Shown here: piece by piece, positions 25,869 through 35,632 of the stretch
Layout of the letters: every line of letters begins with the position of its first letter
Position numbering within the stretch: position 1 is the stretch's first letter
The notes under the pieces: model-generated
What the model was told of the DNA's origin: nothing
Seen by the model: the letters and a program-made list of their open reading frames with translations, nothing else
The model's database searches: none
Program-made: the position numbers and the translations under genes
Assembly: GCF_001546485.1 (NCBI RefSeq)
Contig: NZ_KQ956850.1
Span: 111,440 to 163,161, forward strand
Origin: Gardnerella vaginalis
GTDB taxonomy: Bacteria; Actinomycetota; Actinomycetes; Actinomycetales; Bifidobacteriaceae
Direction: 5' to 3'
DNA: 51,722 bases

Positions 25869-27239
25869 ATGAGTGGAATAATGAATTCTTATAGTTGTGC
25901 TGACCCTTGGCAAGCTCCGTTATGCAATACGCCTCTGAATGCAACAGTGAATATTCCAGGAAGTAAATCATTATCTAATCGGTATTTGATTCTTGCAGCA
26001 CTGTCGAAAAAACCTGTTGTGTTGCAAGGCTTGTTACGTTCTAGGGATACGGAACTAATGATAGAGGCGCTCAAGGTTTTTGGTGTTACCTGCGTATCTC
26101 TTCATAATGACGGCACAGTAGTTCGAGTTGAACCAAATGAAGATGGTGTATTTTATGTGACCTCTGATGCAGTTATAAATTGCGGTTTAGCTGGAACTGT
26201 AATGCGTTTTGTGGCCGCTTTGACCTTGTTTGCAGATAAGCCAGTACTTTTTGATGGAGATGAGCAAGCGTATGCTCGTCCGATGAAGCCAATTCTTGAT
26301 GCCTTAGAGCAGCTTGGTGCAAAAGTTACGTACCATGGTGAGGTTGGATTTTTGCCGTATACGATTACTCCGCCTCATTTAGTAGAACTTAAAAATCGCA
26401 ATGTAGAAAATATTATTCGCATTGATTCTTCTGCTTCTTCACAATTCATTTCAGCATTATTGCTCATTGCTTCACGAATACCTGGAGGATTAAATCTTAA
26501 TCATGTTGGCAAAACTTTACCGAGTATGCCACATATTTTAATGACAATTGATGATGTGCAAAAAGCTGGTGGCATTGTACAAATGCACAAGCCTAGTAGT
26601 TGGACTGTTAGGGAATCGCAATTGGTTTTACCAAATGCTGTAGTTGTTGAGCCGGATTTGTCGAATGCAGCGCCATTTTTAGGTGCAGCTTTGATTTCTG
26701 GTGGCACAGTTAGGATTCCAAACTGGCCTAAGAGCACAACGCAGCCTGGTGGATTATTGCCAGGAATACTTGAGCAGATGGGTGCTGTTGTTACTTTTAA
26801 AGAAAATACTGCAAATAGTGGTTCTGGTACGCTTTCTGTTAGTGCGAATGGTAGTATTCGTGCAATTCCTTCGCTTGATTTAAGTAAAGCAGGTGAGATT
26901 GCCCCGAGTATTGCTGCTATTCTCGCGTTTGCAGATGGAATAAGTGAATTGCATGGTATAGCTCATTTAAGGGGTCATGAAACTAATCGTTTGGAAGCGT
27001 TAGTTGCTCAATTGCAGCGCGTTGGTATTGGTGCGCAAGAACTTGAGGATGGTATTCGTATTGAACCTCATAGGAATATGCATGGGGAAGTGATGGAAAG
27101 TTATGCGGATCACCGCATGGCGACGTTTGCTGCAATGCTTGGATTGCGTATAGAAAATATACGCGTCAAAAACATTGCTACAACTCGCAAAACGATTCCT
27201 GATTTTCCAGGTATGTGGGTTAATATGATTTCTCAATGA
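25869..27239 (+). CDS. aroA: 3-phosphoshikimate 1-carboxyvinyltransferase (EPSP synthase)
   Basis: About 456 residues. EPSP synthase motifs seen: IPGSKSLSNRYLILAALS (shikimate-3-phosphate binding), LRSRDTELMIEAL, CGLAGTVMRFVAALT, ARPMKPILDALEQLGA, DSSASSQFISALLL, LRGHETNRLEAL and SYADHRMATFAA. It joins phosphoenolpyruvate to shikimate-3-phosphate in chorismate synthesis. No other shikimate gene is nearby, and it is about 85 bp from ykoC. ATG 25869 and 25881 are both possible; neither has a strong ribosome site. Confidence 0.93.
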   Translation: MSGIMNSYSCADPWQAPLCNTPLNATVNIPGSKSLSNRYLILAALSKKPVVLQGLLRSRDTELMIEALKVFGVTCVSLHNDGTVVRVEPNEDGVFYVTSDAVINCGLAGTVMRFVAALTLFADKPVLFDGDEQAYARPMKPILDALEQLGAKVTYHGEVGFLPYTITPPHLVELKNRNVENIIRIDSSASSQFISALLLIASRIPGGLNLNHVGKTLPSMPHILMTIDDVQKAGGIVQMHKPSSWTVRESQLVLPNAVVVEPDLSNAAPFLGAALISGGTVRIPNWPKSTTQPGGLLPGILEQMGAVVTFKENTANSGSGTLSVSANGSIRAIPSLDLSKAGEIAPSIAAILAFADGISELHGIAHLRGHETNRLEALVAQLQRVGIGAQELEDGIRIEPHRNMHGEVMESYADHRMATFAAMLGLRIENIRVKNIATTRKTIPDFPGMWVNMISQ

Positions 27240-27252
27240 TTTCAATGATTAT

Positions 27253-27300
27253 AAGAAATTCCCGGACAGGTAACCTGCCCGGGAATTTCTTATTTAGATT
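27253..27300. terminator. Strong bidirectional terminator between aroA and ackA
   Basis: 13 perfect base pairs (27253-27265 with 27279-27291), continued by 4 more pairs above one A-C mismatch, around a TAA loop. It is GC-rich in the middle with A/T outer arms, which gives a T tail in both directions. Confidence 0.88.
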
Positions 27301-27325
27301 TGTTTAGCAGCACGGAATAAAATAT

Positions 27326-28555
27326 TTAGTGCTCAAACTTGTTGCCGTAGGTATCCTCTCCAGCTTCAGCAATAGCTGCAGCCTTGCGTGCAATTGCCAA
27401 CTCTTCATTCGTTGGAATCACAGCAATAATCACAGAGCTGTCTGGAGTGGAAATAATGCGTGGTTCCTTAGAACGAACCAAATTCTTTTCCTTATCGAGC
27501 TTAACGCCGAATGGCTCAAGTTTTTCGCATACACGAGCGCGCACGATTTCGTCGTTTTCGCCAACGCCTGCTGTGAAGGTGATTACGTCAACGCCACCCA
27601 TTTGAGCAGTGTAGTTGCCAATGTAGCTAACAATACGATGTACGTATACGCCGAGAGCAAGCTCAGCGTTCTTGTCACCTTCAGCAATAAGCTTATGAAT
27701 ATCACGCAAATCGCCGTGACCAGTCATACCCATCATGCCAGAACGCTTGTTGAAGAGTGTATCAAGTTCATCCACATTCATATGAGCGTTACGGATCAAG
27801 TGGAATACTACCGCTGGGTCAATGTCGCCAGTACGACCGCCCATCATCAAGCCTTCGAGTGGAGTTAAGCCCATGGAAGTTTCAACAGGCTTACCAGAAA
27901 TCTGAGCAGAAGCAGAAGCGCCATTACCAATGTGCAAAACAATCTGCTTCAAACCTTCTGCAGGCTTACCGACAACTTGTGGAACTACGGAACCAATGTA
28001 TTCGTGAGAAGTACCATGAGCGCCATAGCGACGAATATGGTAGCGGTCTGCGATTTCCTTATTCAAAGCATAAGTTGCTGCGACCTGTGGCAAATCATGG
28101 AAGAACGAAGAATCGAATACCATAATTTGTGGAACGTCTGGCAAAAGTTCGGTCATGACTTCAGCGCCAACAGCTTCTGGACCATTGTGAAGTGGAGCCA
28201 AAACTGCCAAATCTTTCACCTTATTAATTGTTTTCGCGTTGACTAGTGCAGGCTTAGGGAAAGTCAAGCCACCCTGCACAACGCGGTGACCAACGGCCAC
28301 AATGCCGGATTCAGAAAGCTTTGGACCATATTCCTCAAAGAATCCGAGTACACGCTTCAAACCTTGCTCGTGATCGTGAACTGGCTCATCAAACTCATGC
28401 TTTTCGCCATTGAATACGTGCTTGTAGTGACCATCAACTGGTTCACCAATCTTCTCAACGATGCCAGAAGCGATACCTTCACCGCTTTCCAAGTCAACGA
28501 GCTGATACTTAATCGAACTGGAACCAGAATTGATAACAAGAACGGTCTTTGCCAT
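27326..28555 (-). CDS. ackA: Acetate kinase
   Basis: 409 residues. The ASKHA fold motifs are plain: LVINSGSSSIKYQLV, GHRVVQGG, RYGAHGTSHEYI, VLHIGNGASASA, GLTPLEGLMMGGRTGDIDP and FTAGVGEND. It makes ATP and acetate from acetyl-phosphate, the main ATP-yielding step of the bifid shunt. Start 28555 is fixed by GGAGGA with 7-nt spacing. It lies last in the xfp-pta-ackA series. Codon use is more GC-rich and regular than in pta next to it, fitting high expression. Confidence 0.97.
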   Translation of the reverse strand: MAKTVLVINSGSSSIKYQLVDLESGEGIASGIVEKIGEPVDGHYKHVFNGEKHEFDEPVHDHEQGLKRVLGFFEEYGPKLSESGIVAVGHRVVQGGLTFPKPALVNAKTINKVKDLAVLAPLHNGPEAVGAEVMTELLPDVPQIMVFDSSFFHDLPQVAATYALNKEIADRYHIRRYGAHGTSHEYIGSVVPQVVGKPAEGLKQIVLHIGNGASASAQISGKPVETSMGLTPLEGLMMGGRTGDIDPAVVFHLIRNAHMNVDELDTLFNKRSGMMGMTGHGDLRDIHKLIAEGDKNAELALGVYVHRIVSYIGNYTAQMGGVDVITFTAGVGENDEIVRARVCEKLEPFGVKLDKEKNLVRSKEPRIISTPDSSVIIAVIPTNEELAIARKAAAIAEAGEDTYGNKFEH

Positions 28556-28617
28556 GTGGGCATCCTCCATAAAGTACTGATAAGGCCTATAAATTGCCGT
28601 ATCTCAGTCTACCTTTA

Positions 28618-28658
28618 AGTTCCTACAATACGGAGAGTTATTTCGTATTGTAGGAACT
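28618..28658. repeat. 15-bp perfect inverted repeat between pta and ackA
   Basis: Arms 28618-28632 and 28644-28658 are exact complements around an 11-nt loop. No T run follows on the minus strand, so it is not a classic terminator. It lies in the 179-bp gap, about 60 bp before the ackA start, where a promoter operator or RNA-processing site could be. Confidence 0.8.
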
Positions 28659-28734
28659 ACTAACAATATGAAGGATGCTTAAACGCTTATTTTGCAATAA
28701 TTTTCTTAATTTTTTGCATGTTGTAATGTTACTC

Positions 28735-30435
28735 CTATTGAGCTTCTAATGCAGTTAAAGCAACAGTATTAATAATGTCTTGTACTAATGCACCGCGAGA
28801 CAAATCATTAACAGGCTTATTAAGCCCTTGGAGAATAGGGCCAACTGCTAATGCTCCGCTGGAACGTTGAACAGCTTTATATGCAATATTTCCAGCGCAT
28901 AGGTCAGGAAACACAAATACGTTTACATGACCAGCTATTGAGTTGTTTTTTGCCTTTGCTGCAGCGACTGTAGGTGACCATGCTGCATCAAATTGAATAG
29001 AACCAACAATTGCTAAATTAGGGGCTTTTTCTTTTACAATGCGAGTTGCTTCTTCTACCATATCGACATCTGGCCCCTTGCCTGATCCAAGTGTAGAGTA
29101 GGAGAGCATTCCAACTTTTGGCTCAATACCGAAAGCTTTTGCAGTGTCTGCAGATTGAATAGCAATGTCAGCTAATTGTTCAGCGTTTGGATTTGGATTA
29201 ATAGCACAATCTGCAAACACGGCTACATGGTCTTTGAAACACATGAGGAAAGCGCCAGAAACCAATTTAGAACCGGGCTTCGTTTTAATTACTTGTAATG
29301 CTGGGCGTACAGTATTTGCTGTTGAATTTATAGAACCAGAAACAAGACCATCAGCCTGTCCAAGTACAACAAGCATGGTGCCAAAATAGCTGGCGTCCGC
29401 AAGTTGCTCGCGTGCCTGTTTTTCTGTCATGCCTTTTTTGGCTCTTAATTCGCATAATTTGCTAACCATATGGTTAAGCATTGCCTCATCGTGCATAGAT
29501 TGGAAATTAGCTTTGGTAAGAGAGTTAAGATTTAATTCTTCTGCTCGTGCAAGAATAGTGTCACGTTCTCCAACAATAATAATATTTACAATGTCTCGTT
29601 CAAGCAGATAGTCTGCTGCTTTCAAAATACGATCTTCTTCGCCTTCTGGAAGTACGATGGTTTTTTTATTTGCTTTTGCTTTTCCTAGCAGGCTGTATTG
29701 GAAAGCGTAGGGAGTTACCGGTTTTTTATGAGGCTGACGAAGAGCGTTTAATATGTCATCTTCACGAACATATTTTTCAAATATTTCTGAAGTATATTCT
29801 TCGCTTTCTCCTGAAAATGGAGGTAACACCCATAATGGAGTTTGACTTACTCTTGATTCTTGCTCAATCGAATTTGCATAATTTCTAGATGTATAATCGC
29901 GTACTAATTGAGCTCCAAGCATTTCATCACAATTCGTAACAAATACTCCTAGAACTTGCGTGCAAGCTTTCATAATGCATGCGTTTGCAGCATCAATAGT
30001 TTGTAATATTTGTTGCGAATTTCTATCTTCTGCGGAAACAACAAGTAGTACAGGCGAAGCTAAATCTGCGGCAATAGTTGCGTCAAAAGTAAATAAGTCT
30101 GGGTCATAAATTGGTGTTGCGTCGCTTGCAATTATAACTGAAGCCTGAGCGTTAGTGGTTGCTAATACTTCATGGTATCTTGCAACAATATCTCCTCGGG
30201 CTGTTTCTTTATGCGATAAAATTGTTGTAGGAGTTTTTGATATAACTTGTTCTACTGTGGTTGGCGTGTTAGTAATGTGCAGAAGATCGTTAGTAAAATC
30301 GTCATTGAGTTGCGCTGAAGGTCGAAAAATAGTAGTGCGGTAATGATTAACTAATGCTTTTGTTACGCCAAGAGCTACAACATTGCGCCCAGCCATATCC
30401 TCATTGCCAATAATCGTTACATTGATGTGTGACAC
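28735..30435 (-). CDS. pta: Phosphate acetyltransferase
   Basis: 566 residues in the long two-part form. The N-terminal half resembles the P-loop/DRTGG region of long Pta proteins but its nucleotide loop is degenerate (IIGNEDMAGRN). The C-terminal half is the catalytic PTA domain: VLPEGEEDRILKAADYL, DGLVSGSINSTANTVRPALQ, KLVSGAFLMCF, FADCAINPNP and LMLSYSTLGSGKG-like. It interconverts acetyl-CoA and acetyl-phosphate. GTG 30435 with AAAGGAGAG 5 nt upstream is the start; the open frame before it is not coding. It is shorter than the 714-residue E. coli protein. Confidence 0.95.
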   Translation of the reverse strand: MSHINVTIIGNEDMAGRNVVALGVTKALVNHYRTTIFRPSAQLNDDFTNDLLHITNTPTTVEQVISKTPTTILSHKETARGDIVARYHEVLATTNAQASVIIASDATPIYDPDLFTFDATIAADLASPVLLVVSAEDRNSQQILQTIDAANACIMKACTQVLGVFVTNCDEMLGAQLVRDYTSRNYANSIEQESRVSQTPLWVLPPFSGESEEYTSEIFEKYVREDDILNALRQPHKKPVTPYAFQYSLLGKAKANKKTIVLPEGEEDRILKAADYLLERDIVNIIIVGERDTILARAEELNLNSLTKANFQSMHDEAMLNHMVSKLCELRAKKGMTEKQAREQLADASYFGTMLVVLGQADGLVSGSINSTANTVRPALQVIKTKPGSKLVSGAFLMCFKDHVAVFADCAINPNPNAEQLADIAIQSADTAKAFGIEPKVGMLSYSTLGSGKGPDVDMVEEATRIVKEKAPNLAIVGSIQFDAAWSPTVAAAKAKNNSIAGHVNVFVFPDLCAGNIAYKAVQRSSGALAVGPILQGLNKPVNDLSRGALVQDIINTVALTALEAQ

Positions 30436-30603
30436 GATTGCTCTCCTTTGATACTTTTCGTGTTCCGTTATGCGGTTCATATTATATGCGCAAACAGTGT
30501 TGACTCTACGATATGAACAAACTTGTTCCATTGTACGGCTTTTTAGTGGTATACACGCACGCAAGAGGAATTTATAGTGGATTAATTTTGTTACTTAGCA
30601 TAC

Positions 30604-30634
30604 AAAAAGGGAGCCAACCTTTCGATTGACTCCC
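30604..30634 (-). terminator. Intrinsic terminator of xfp
   Basis: 9-bp stem (30609-30617 with 30626-30634, one G-U) followed on the minus strand by five T residues. It separates xfp from pta, so the latter probably has its own promoter in 30436-30603. Confidence 0.85.
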
Positions 30635-30673
30635 GAAATTTAGCTAACCAGTTTTAGCTTTAAGAGCTTAAAA

Positions 30674-33151
30674 CTACTCGTTATCGCCAGCGGTTGCAGC
30701 GGTAGCGGTGACAGCGCCTGGCTTGTCGGTCTTAACGCCTGGCCATACCCAATCGGTGTAGTCTGGGTGATCAAGACCCTTGTCGACTGCATACTGGAAG
30801 GCTTCGAGGCGGAAGTCCTCGAGCTTCTTGATTTCGTCGGCATACTTAGCGGCATCAACCATGCGCAAAGCTTCAGCGGTAAGCTCGTAACGATCCATGT
30901 CGTTCACGCGAACCATGTCGTATGGCGTGGTGGTGGAGCCCTGCTCCTTGTAGCCATGGACGTTGAAGTTGTCGTGGTTTGGACGATCGTAAATCAAGCC
31001 GCGAACGTCATGTGCATAGGAGTGGTAAGCGAAGAGGACTGGCTTGTCAGCAGTGAAGAGATCAGTGAACTCTTCGTCAGTCAAAGCTTCGTTGTTTTCC
31101 TTAGCGGACTGCAACTTGAGCAAGTCAACAACGTTAACAACCTTGAACTTAACGCCAAGCTTGTTCAACTTGTCGGCAGCAGCCATCAATTCCTGCTGTG
31201 GAACATCGCCAACACCAGCGAGAACAACCTGAACTTCGTCATTGTTCTTAGCGTTGGAAGCCCACTTCCACTCAGCAGCACCCTTCTCGAGCTCTTCGCG
31301 AGCTTCGTCAAGAGTCAACCAAGTAGCAGCTGGCTGCTTACCAGCGAAGATAGCGTTAATCATGTTGGTGGACTTGTAAGCCTTTTCAGCAACAGCAAGC
31401 AACATGTTGGAATCTACTGGGAAGTAGATGCCGATTACGTGATCGTTGTTGAAGGTCTTGTTCAAGAGCACGGAGGTTACGCCTGGATCCTGGTGCGAGA
31501 AGCCGTTGTGATCCTGACGCCATACGTGAGAGGAAACCAACAAGTTCACAGAGGAGATTGGCTTACGCCATGGGATCTCACGAACGGTAGCCTCAAGCCA
31601 CTTTGCGTGCTGGTTCAACATGGAGTCGATAACGTGTACGAAGGACTCGTAGGAGCTCCAGATGCCGTGACGACCGGTGAGCAAGTAACCCTCAATGAAG
31701 CCTTCCATCTGATGCTCGGAAAGCTGCTCGGTGACCTGGCCGGTAACAGCCATGTGCTCATCGACTAAGCCAGAAAGGTAGCCAGCATCCCACTGCTTGT
31801 TGGTTACTTCATAAGCAGCCTGCAAACGGTTGGAAGCAGTCTCATCTGGTCCGAAGATACGGAAGGAATCTGGGTTGTTCTTGATGATGTCACGAGTGTA
31901 GACACCAAGACGACGGGTAGCTTCGAGCTGACCCCAGCCGTGACCGAATTCCTTAACTTCCTTGACTTCGTAATCCTCAAGCTTTGGAAGCTTCAAGTCT
32001 TCACGAATACGACCGCCGTTGGCGTTTGGATTCTCACCAATACGGAGTTCGCCCTTTGGCATGAAGGAAAGAACGTCTTCCTTCACAGCGCCCTTTTCAT
32101 CGAAGAGCTCTTCAGGCTTGTAGGACTTCATCCAGTTCTTCAAAACCTCGAAGTGAGCTTCGGTGTCGCGAGCAGATGCCAGTGGCACCTGGTGTGCACG
32201 CCAAGAACCTTCGGTCTTCTTGCCGTCGATGAACTTCGGGCAGGTCCAACCCTTTGGAGTGCGGAAGATAATCATTGGGTAGTAAGGGCGAGTTACATCG
32301 TTAGTCTGAGCCTCAGCCTTAATATCGCAAATCTCATCGAAGATAGTTTCGAACATGTCGGCGAAGCGACGGTGGATGGACATGTGATCCTCATCGTCGA
32401 AGCCAGCAACGAACTCGTATGGCTCGTAGCCCATGCCGTGGAAGAACTCATGAAGCTCTTCGTCAGAAATACGGGAAAGGATAGTTGGGTTAGCAATCTT
32501 ATAGCCATTCAAGTGCAAGATTGGAAGAACGATACCGTCGGTACGTGGGTTCACAAGCTTGTTGGACTGCCAACCGGTGGCCAAAGGACCAGTTTCAGCT
32601 TCACCATCGCCGACGATTGCTGGAACGAACAAGCTTGGGTTGTTCATAACAGCGCCGTAAGCGTGGGAAAGTGCATAACCAAGCTCGCCACCTTCGTGGA
32701 TGGAACCTGGTGTCTCAGGAGCGAAGTGAGAAGGAATGCCGCCTGGATAAGAGAACTGACGGAAGAACTTCTGCAAACCAGCTTCGTCCTTTGTAATCTT
32801 TGGATAGTACTCAGTGTAAGTACCGTCGAGGTAGGACTGAGCAGTACCAGCTGGGCCGCCGTGGCCTGGACCCATGATAATCACGGTGTTCTGCTGGTGA
32901 TCAGCGATGAAGCGGTTGATGTGGCCGATAAGGAAGTTCAGGCCTGGGGTGGTGCCCCAGTGGCCCACCAGACGATGCTTAACATCTTCGCGAGTGAACG
33001 GCTCCTTCATTAGAGGGTTGCTACGAAGATAAATTTGGCCAATTGCAAGATAGTTGGCAACGCGCCAGTACTTGTCTACGCCTTCGATAGCCGCCTCGGA
33101 AACTGGAGCGTTAAGCTTCTTCCAAGGTGTGCCAATAACAGGACTCGTCAT
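30674..33151 (-). CDS. xfp: Xylulose-5-phosphate/fructose-6-phosphate phosphoketolase
   Basis: 825 residues, the usual length of bifidobacterial Xfp. It starts [20 protein letters not shown] and has [36 protein letters not shown], the thiamine diphosphate motif [15 protein letters not shown] (about residue 180), [19 protein letters not shown] and [17 protein letters not shown]. It splits fructose-6-phosphate or xylulose-5-phosphate with phosphate to give acetyl-phosphate and is the key enzyme of the bifid shunt. Start 33151 has AGGAG 5 nt upstream. Strongly biased, GC-richer codons than the neighbours point to very high expression and produce long antisense open frames. Confidence 0.98.
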   Translation of the reverse strand: MTSPVIGTPWKKLNAPVSEAAIEGVDKYWRVANYLAIGQIYLRSNPLMKEPFTREDVKHRLVGHWGTTPGLNFLIGHINRFIADHQQNTVIIMGPGHGGPAGTAQSYLDGTYTEYYPKITKDEAGLQKFFRQFSYPGGIPSHFAPETPGSIHEGGELGYALSHAYGAVMNNPSLFVPAIVGDGEAETGPLATGWQSNKLVNPRTDGIVLPILHLNGYKIANPTILSRISDEELHEFFHGMGYEPYEFVAGFDDEDHMSIHRRFADMFETIFDEICDIKAEAQTNDVTRPYYPMIIFRTPKGWTCPKFIDGKKTEGSWRAHQVPLASARDTEAHFEVLKNWMKSYKPEELFDEKGAVKEDVLSFMPKGELRIGENPNANGGRIREDLKLPKLEDYEVKEVKEFGHGWGQLEATRRLGVYTRDIIKNNPDSFRIFGPDETASNRLQAAYEVTNKQWDAGYLSGLVDEHMAVTGQVTEQLSEHQMEGFIEGYLLTGRHGIWSSYESFVHVIDSMLNQHAKWLEATVREIPWRKPISSVNLLVSSHVWRQDHNGFSHQDPGVTSVLLNKTFNNDHVIGIYFPVDSNMLLAVAEKAYKSTNMINAIFAGKQPAATWLTLDEAREELEKGAAEWKWASNAKNNDEVQVVLAGVGDVPQQELMAAADKLNKLGVKFKVVNVVDLLKLQSAKENNEALTDEEFTDLFTADKPVLFAYHSYAHDVRGLIYDRPNHDNFNVHGYKEQGSTTTPYDMVRVNDMDRYELTAEALRMVDAAKYADEIKKLEDFRLEAFQYAVDKGLDHPDYTDWVWPGVKTDKPGAVTATAATAGDNE

Positions 33152-33551
33152 GTGTACTCCTGTACTCAAGCACTTTTCAGTGCAACTTGATCATTACCAT
33201 TTGGTTATAGAGTCTGGAAAACAAATGTATTACAGCTCTTTTTCCATCCGTTTCATTATAGTGCCAGCGTCTGACTTTTGTTCGTTTGGTTACTTCTTCG
33301 TGCATTTATGTTGAAAAAATGTGTGATTATGTGCGTAAAAAATGAGCCATTTGTATAGATTATGTTATATTTATTGTTCATTTTTGCTTCGCTGCTTTAT
33401 TTTTGTGCAAAAAATATATCAACATTCTGTACTGCAATAAAAATATCAATGTAACTTTTATGCCCAATTTCGGCGTTTTGTAGCTATGTAACGTCTCAAA
33501 GCTTCACTATTATGAGTTGAATCGTATTAGAACCTATATATAAGGAGAATC
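33152..33551. promoter_or_regulatory. Divergent intergenic region of xfp and guaA
   Basis: On the minus strand a perfect TATAAT lies at 33255-33260, about 100 bp before xfp, with a poor -35, giving a leader of roughly 95 nt. The stretch 33300-33480 is very AT-rich and may hold upstream elements. For guaA no convincing promoter pair was found; TATTAT at 33509-33514 is the best -10 candidate. No small gene was seen. Confidence 0.45.
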
Positions 33552-35114
33552 ATGGCAAAAGGACCAGTGCTTGTCGTTGATTTTGGCGCTCAATACGCTC
33601 AGCTTATTGCTCGTCGAGTGCGAGAAGCTAACGTGTATTCAGAACTTGTTCCTCACTCTATGCCAGTTGATGAAATGCTTGCTAAGGATCCTCAAGCCAT
33701 CATTCTTTCAGGAGGACCAGCTTCTGTATATGAACCAGGTGCTCCTGATATTGATCCAAAGATTTTTGAAGCAGGTGTACCAGTTCTCGGTATTTGCTAC
33801 GGATTCCAAGTAATGGCTCATGAACTCGGTGGGGATGTAGATAAAGCTGCCCTTGGTGAGTATGGTAAGACTGCTGCCACTATTGACGATGCCGAGGGCT
33901 TACTTGCTAATTCTCCTGTTGAGCAAAATACTTGGATGAGCCATGGTGTTGCTGTTAAGCGCGCTCCAGAGGGTTTTACAGTTCTGGCTCATACCGAAGG
34001 TGCTCCAGTTGCTGCAATGCAAGACGAAAGTCGCAAACTTTATGGTGTGCAATGGCATCCTGAAGTGAAGCACACTCCGTTAGGACAGGAACTTATTTCT
34101 ACTTTCTTGCACGAATGTGCAGGTCTTGGAAATAATTGGAATCCTTCAAATATTATTGAAGATCAAGTTGCGAAGATTCGCGCCGAAGTTGGGGATGCGC
34201 AAGTTATTTGTGGTCTTTCTGGTGGTGTCGATTCCGCTGTTGCTGCAGCGTTGGTACATAAGGCAATTGGAGATCAGCTTACTTGCGTATTTGTTGATCA
34301 TGGTCTTCTTCGTAAAGGCGAAGTTGAGCAGGTTAAGCATGATTTTGTTGAAGCTACTGGCATTAAGCTAATCGCAGTTGATGCTGAAAATGATTTTCTT
34401 GATGCGCTGAAAGGTGTAAGCGAACCAGAGCGTAAGCGCAAGATTATTGGTGAAAAGTTCATTCGCACTTTTGAAAAAGCTCAGCGTCAGGTTATTGAAG
34501 AAGCTGGTAAAACTGGAGCAGAAGTTAAATTCCTAGTACAGGGCACTCTCTACCCGGATGTCGTGGAATCTGGCGGCGGTGACGGTGCTGCAAATATTAA
34601 GTCGCATCACAATGTTGGTGGTTTGCCAAAGGATTTGAAGTTTAAGCTTATTGAACCTTTGCGCACGCTGTTTAAGGATGAAGTTCGCGCTATTGGTACT
34701 GAGCTTGGTCTTCCAGACGAAATTGTGTGGCGTCAGCCTTTCCCAGGTCCTGGCTTAGGTATTCGCATTGTTGGCGAAATTACTCGTGAACGTTTAGCTG
34801 TGCTTCGCGAAGCAGACGCCATTGCGCGCGAAGAGCTTTCTAAAGCTGGATTGGATCGTGACATTTGGCAATGCCCAGTTGTATTGCTTGCTGACGTTCA
34901 TTCTGTTGGTGTTCAGGGTGATGAGCGTACGTATGGTTCGCCGATTGTACTTCGTCCAGTAAGCTCTGAGGATGCTATGACTGCTGATTGGTCTCGCGTT
35001 CCTTACGATGTGTTGGCAAAGATTTCTACTCGAATCACAAACGAATGCCGTCAAATTAATCGCGTTGTGCTCGACGTAACTTCTAAGCCACCTGCCACGA
35101 TTGAGTGGGAGTGA
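33552..35114 (+). CDS. guaA: GMP synthase (glutamine-hydrolysing)
   Basis: 520 residues. The class I glutamine amidotransferase domain has the nucleophile Cys82 in VLGICYGFQ and the His-Glu pair in GVQWHPEV (about 169-171). The ATP-pyrophosphatase domain has the PP-loop [10 protein letters not shown], and the C-terminal dimerisation domain ends IEWE, as usual for GuaA. It converts XMP to GMP. AAGGAG lies just before ATG 33552. Confidence 0.97.
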   Translation: MAKGPVLVVDFGAQYAQLIARRVREANVYSELVPHSMPVDEMLAKDPQAIILSGGPASVYEPGAPDIDPKIFEAGVPVLGICYGFQVMAHELGGDVDKAALGEYGKTAATIDDAEGLLANSPVEQNTWMSHGVAVKRAPEGFTVLAHTEGAPVAAMQDESRKLYGVQWHPEVKHTPLGQELISTFLHECAGLGNNWNPSNIIEDQVAKIRAEVGDAQVICGLSGGVDSAVAAALVHKAIGDQLTCVFVDHGLLRKGEVEQVKHDFVEATGIKLIAVDAENDFLDALKGVSEPERKRKIIGEKFIRTFEKAQRQVIEEAGKTGAEVKFLVQGTLYPDVVESGGGDGAANIKSHHNVGGLPKDLKFKLIEPLRTLFKDEVRAIGTELGLPDEIVWRQPFPGPGLGIRIVGEITRERLAVLREADAIAREELSKAGLDRDIWQCPVVLLADVHSVGVQGDERTYGSPIVLRPVSSEDAMTADWSRVPYDVLAKISTRITNECRQINRVVLDVTSKPPATIEWE

Positions 35115-35145
35115 CAGTTTTTGATGAGAATTATCGACTAAAATA

Positions 35146-35184
35146 TAAGCATATGTTTATACAGTAAAACATATGCTTATTTTC
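35146..35184 (+). terminator. First terminator after guaA
   Basis: A 14-bp AT-rich stem (35146-35159 with 35168-35181), followed by T residues. Confidence 0.7.
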
Positions 35185-35215
35185 ATTAAAAACTGTAATA
35201 ATTACTGTTTTTTAT

Positions 35216-35246
35216 AAAGCACTTCGTGAAAATGGAGTGCTTTTTT
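35216..35246 (+). terminator. Second terminator after guaA
   Basis: An 8-bp stem (35216-35223 with 35236-35243) and a six-T run, about 30 bp past the first hairpin. Tandem terminators insulate guaA from the PTS gene. Confidence 0.75.
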
Positions 35247-35402
35247 CTGTATATCGGTGTGTCGAATTTTCTAAAAACAGGTAAATTTTCGAATTTTATC
35301 GATATTTAATGAATATTTTAGTAATAAATAAGGTTATTTTAATTATTTATAATGCTTAAAAGATATAATGAATCTGACATGAAACAACAGTATGAGCTGT
35401 AA

Positions 35403-35536
35403 CAGTAGTTGTTGGCTGGGTGTAAAAACTACTGCTCGTAGTAGCTCTTACTACTTTGCTTCATTGCGGAACCGTGAATTTTGTAAGTGTAGTTTTACTG
35501 TGCTACGAAACTAATCGTGTATCTCGAATAGTTTCG
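35403..35536. promoter_or_regulatory. Inverted-repeat-rich leader before the PTS gene
   Basis: Three perfect inverted repeats lie in the gap before 35633: 35403-35410 with 35427-35434, 35438-35443 with 35449-35454, and 35506-35513 with 35529-35536. They could be operator sites or folded leader RNA. No recognised riboswitch or coding frame is present in 35250-35632. Confidence 0.45.
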
Positions 35537-35632
35537 CCTACGGTATCGTTTGCGAAGTTTGTAAGATATTTTGCCGCCAATAATTGCGTAATCCGCTCAA
35601 ACTATATCGATTAATATGGTAAGGAGAGTTAC

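Noticed and set aside
27329-28618. Several plus-strand open frames antisense to ackA
   Set aside because: Same cause as for xfp; ackA on the minus strand is unambiguous.
30767-33013. Two long plus-strand open frames (333 and 357 codons) antisense to xfp
   Set aside because: They are shadows caused by the strong codon bias of xfp; no family resemblance and no ribosome sites.
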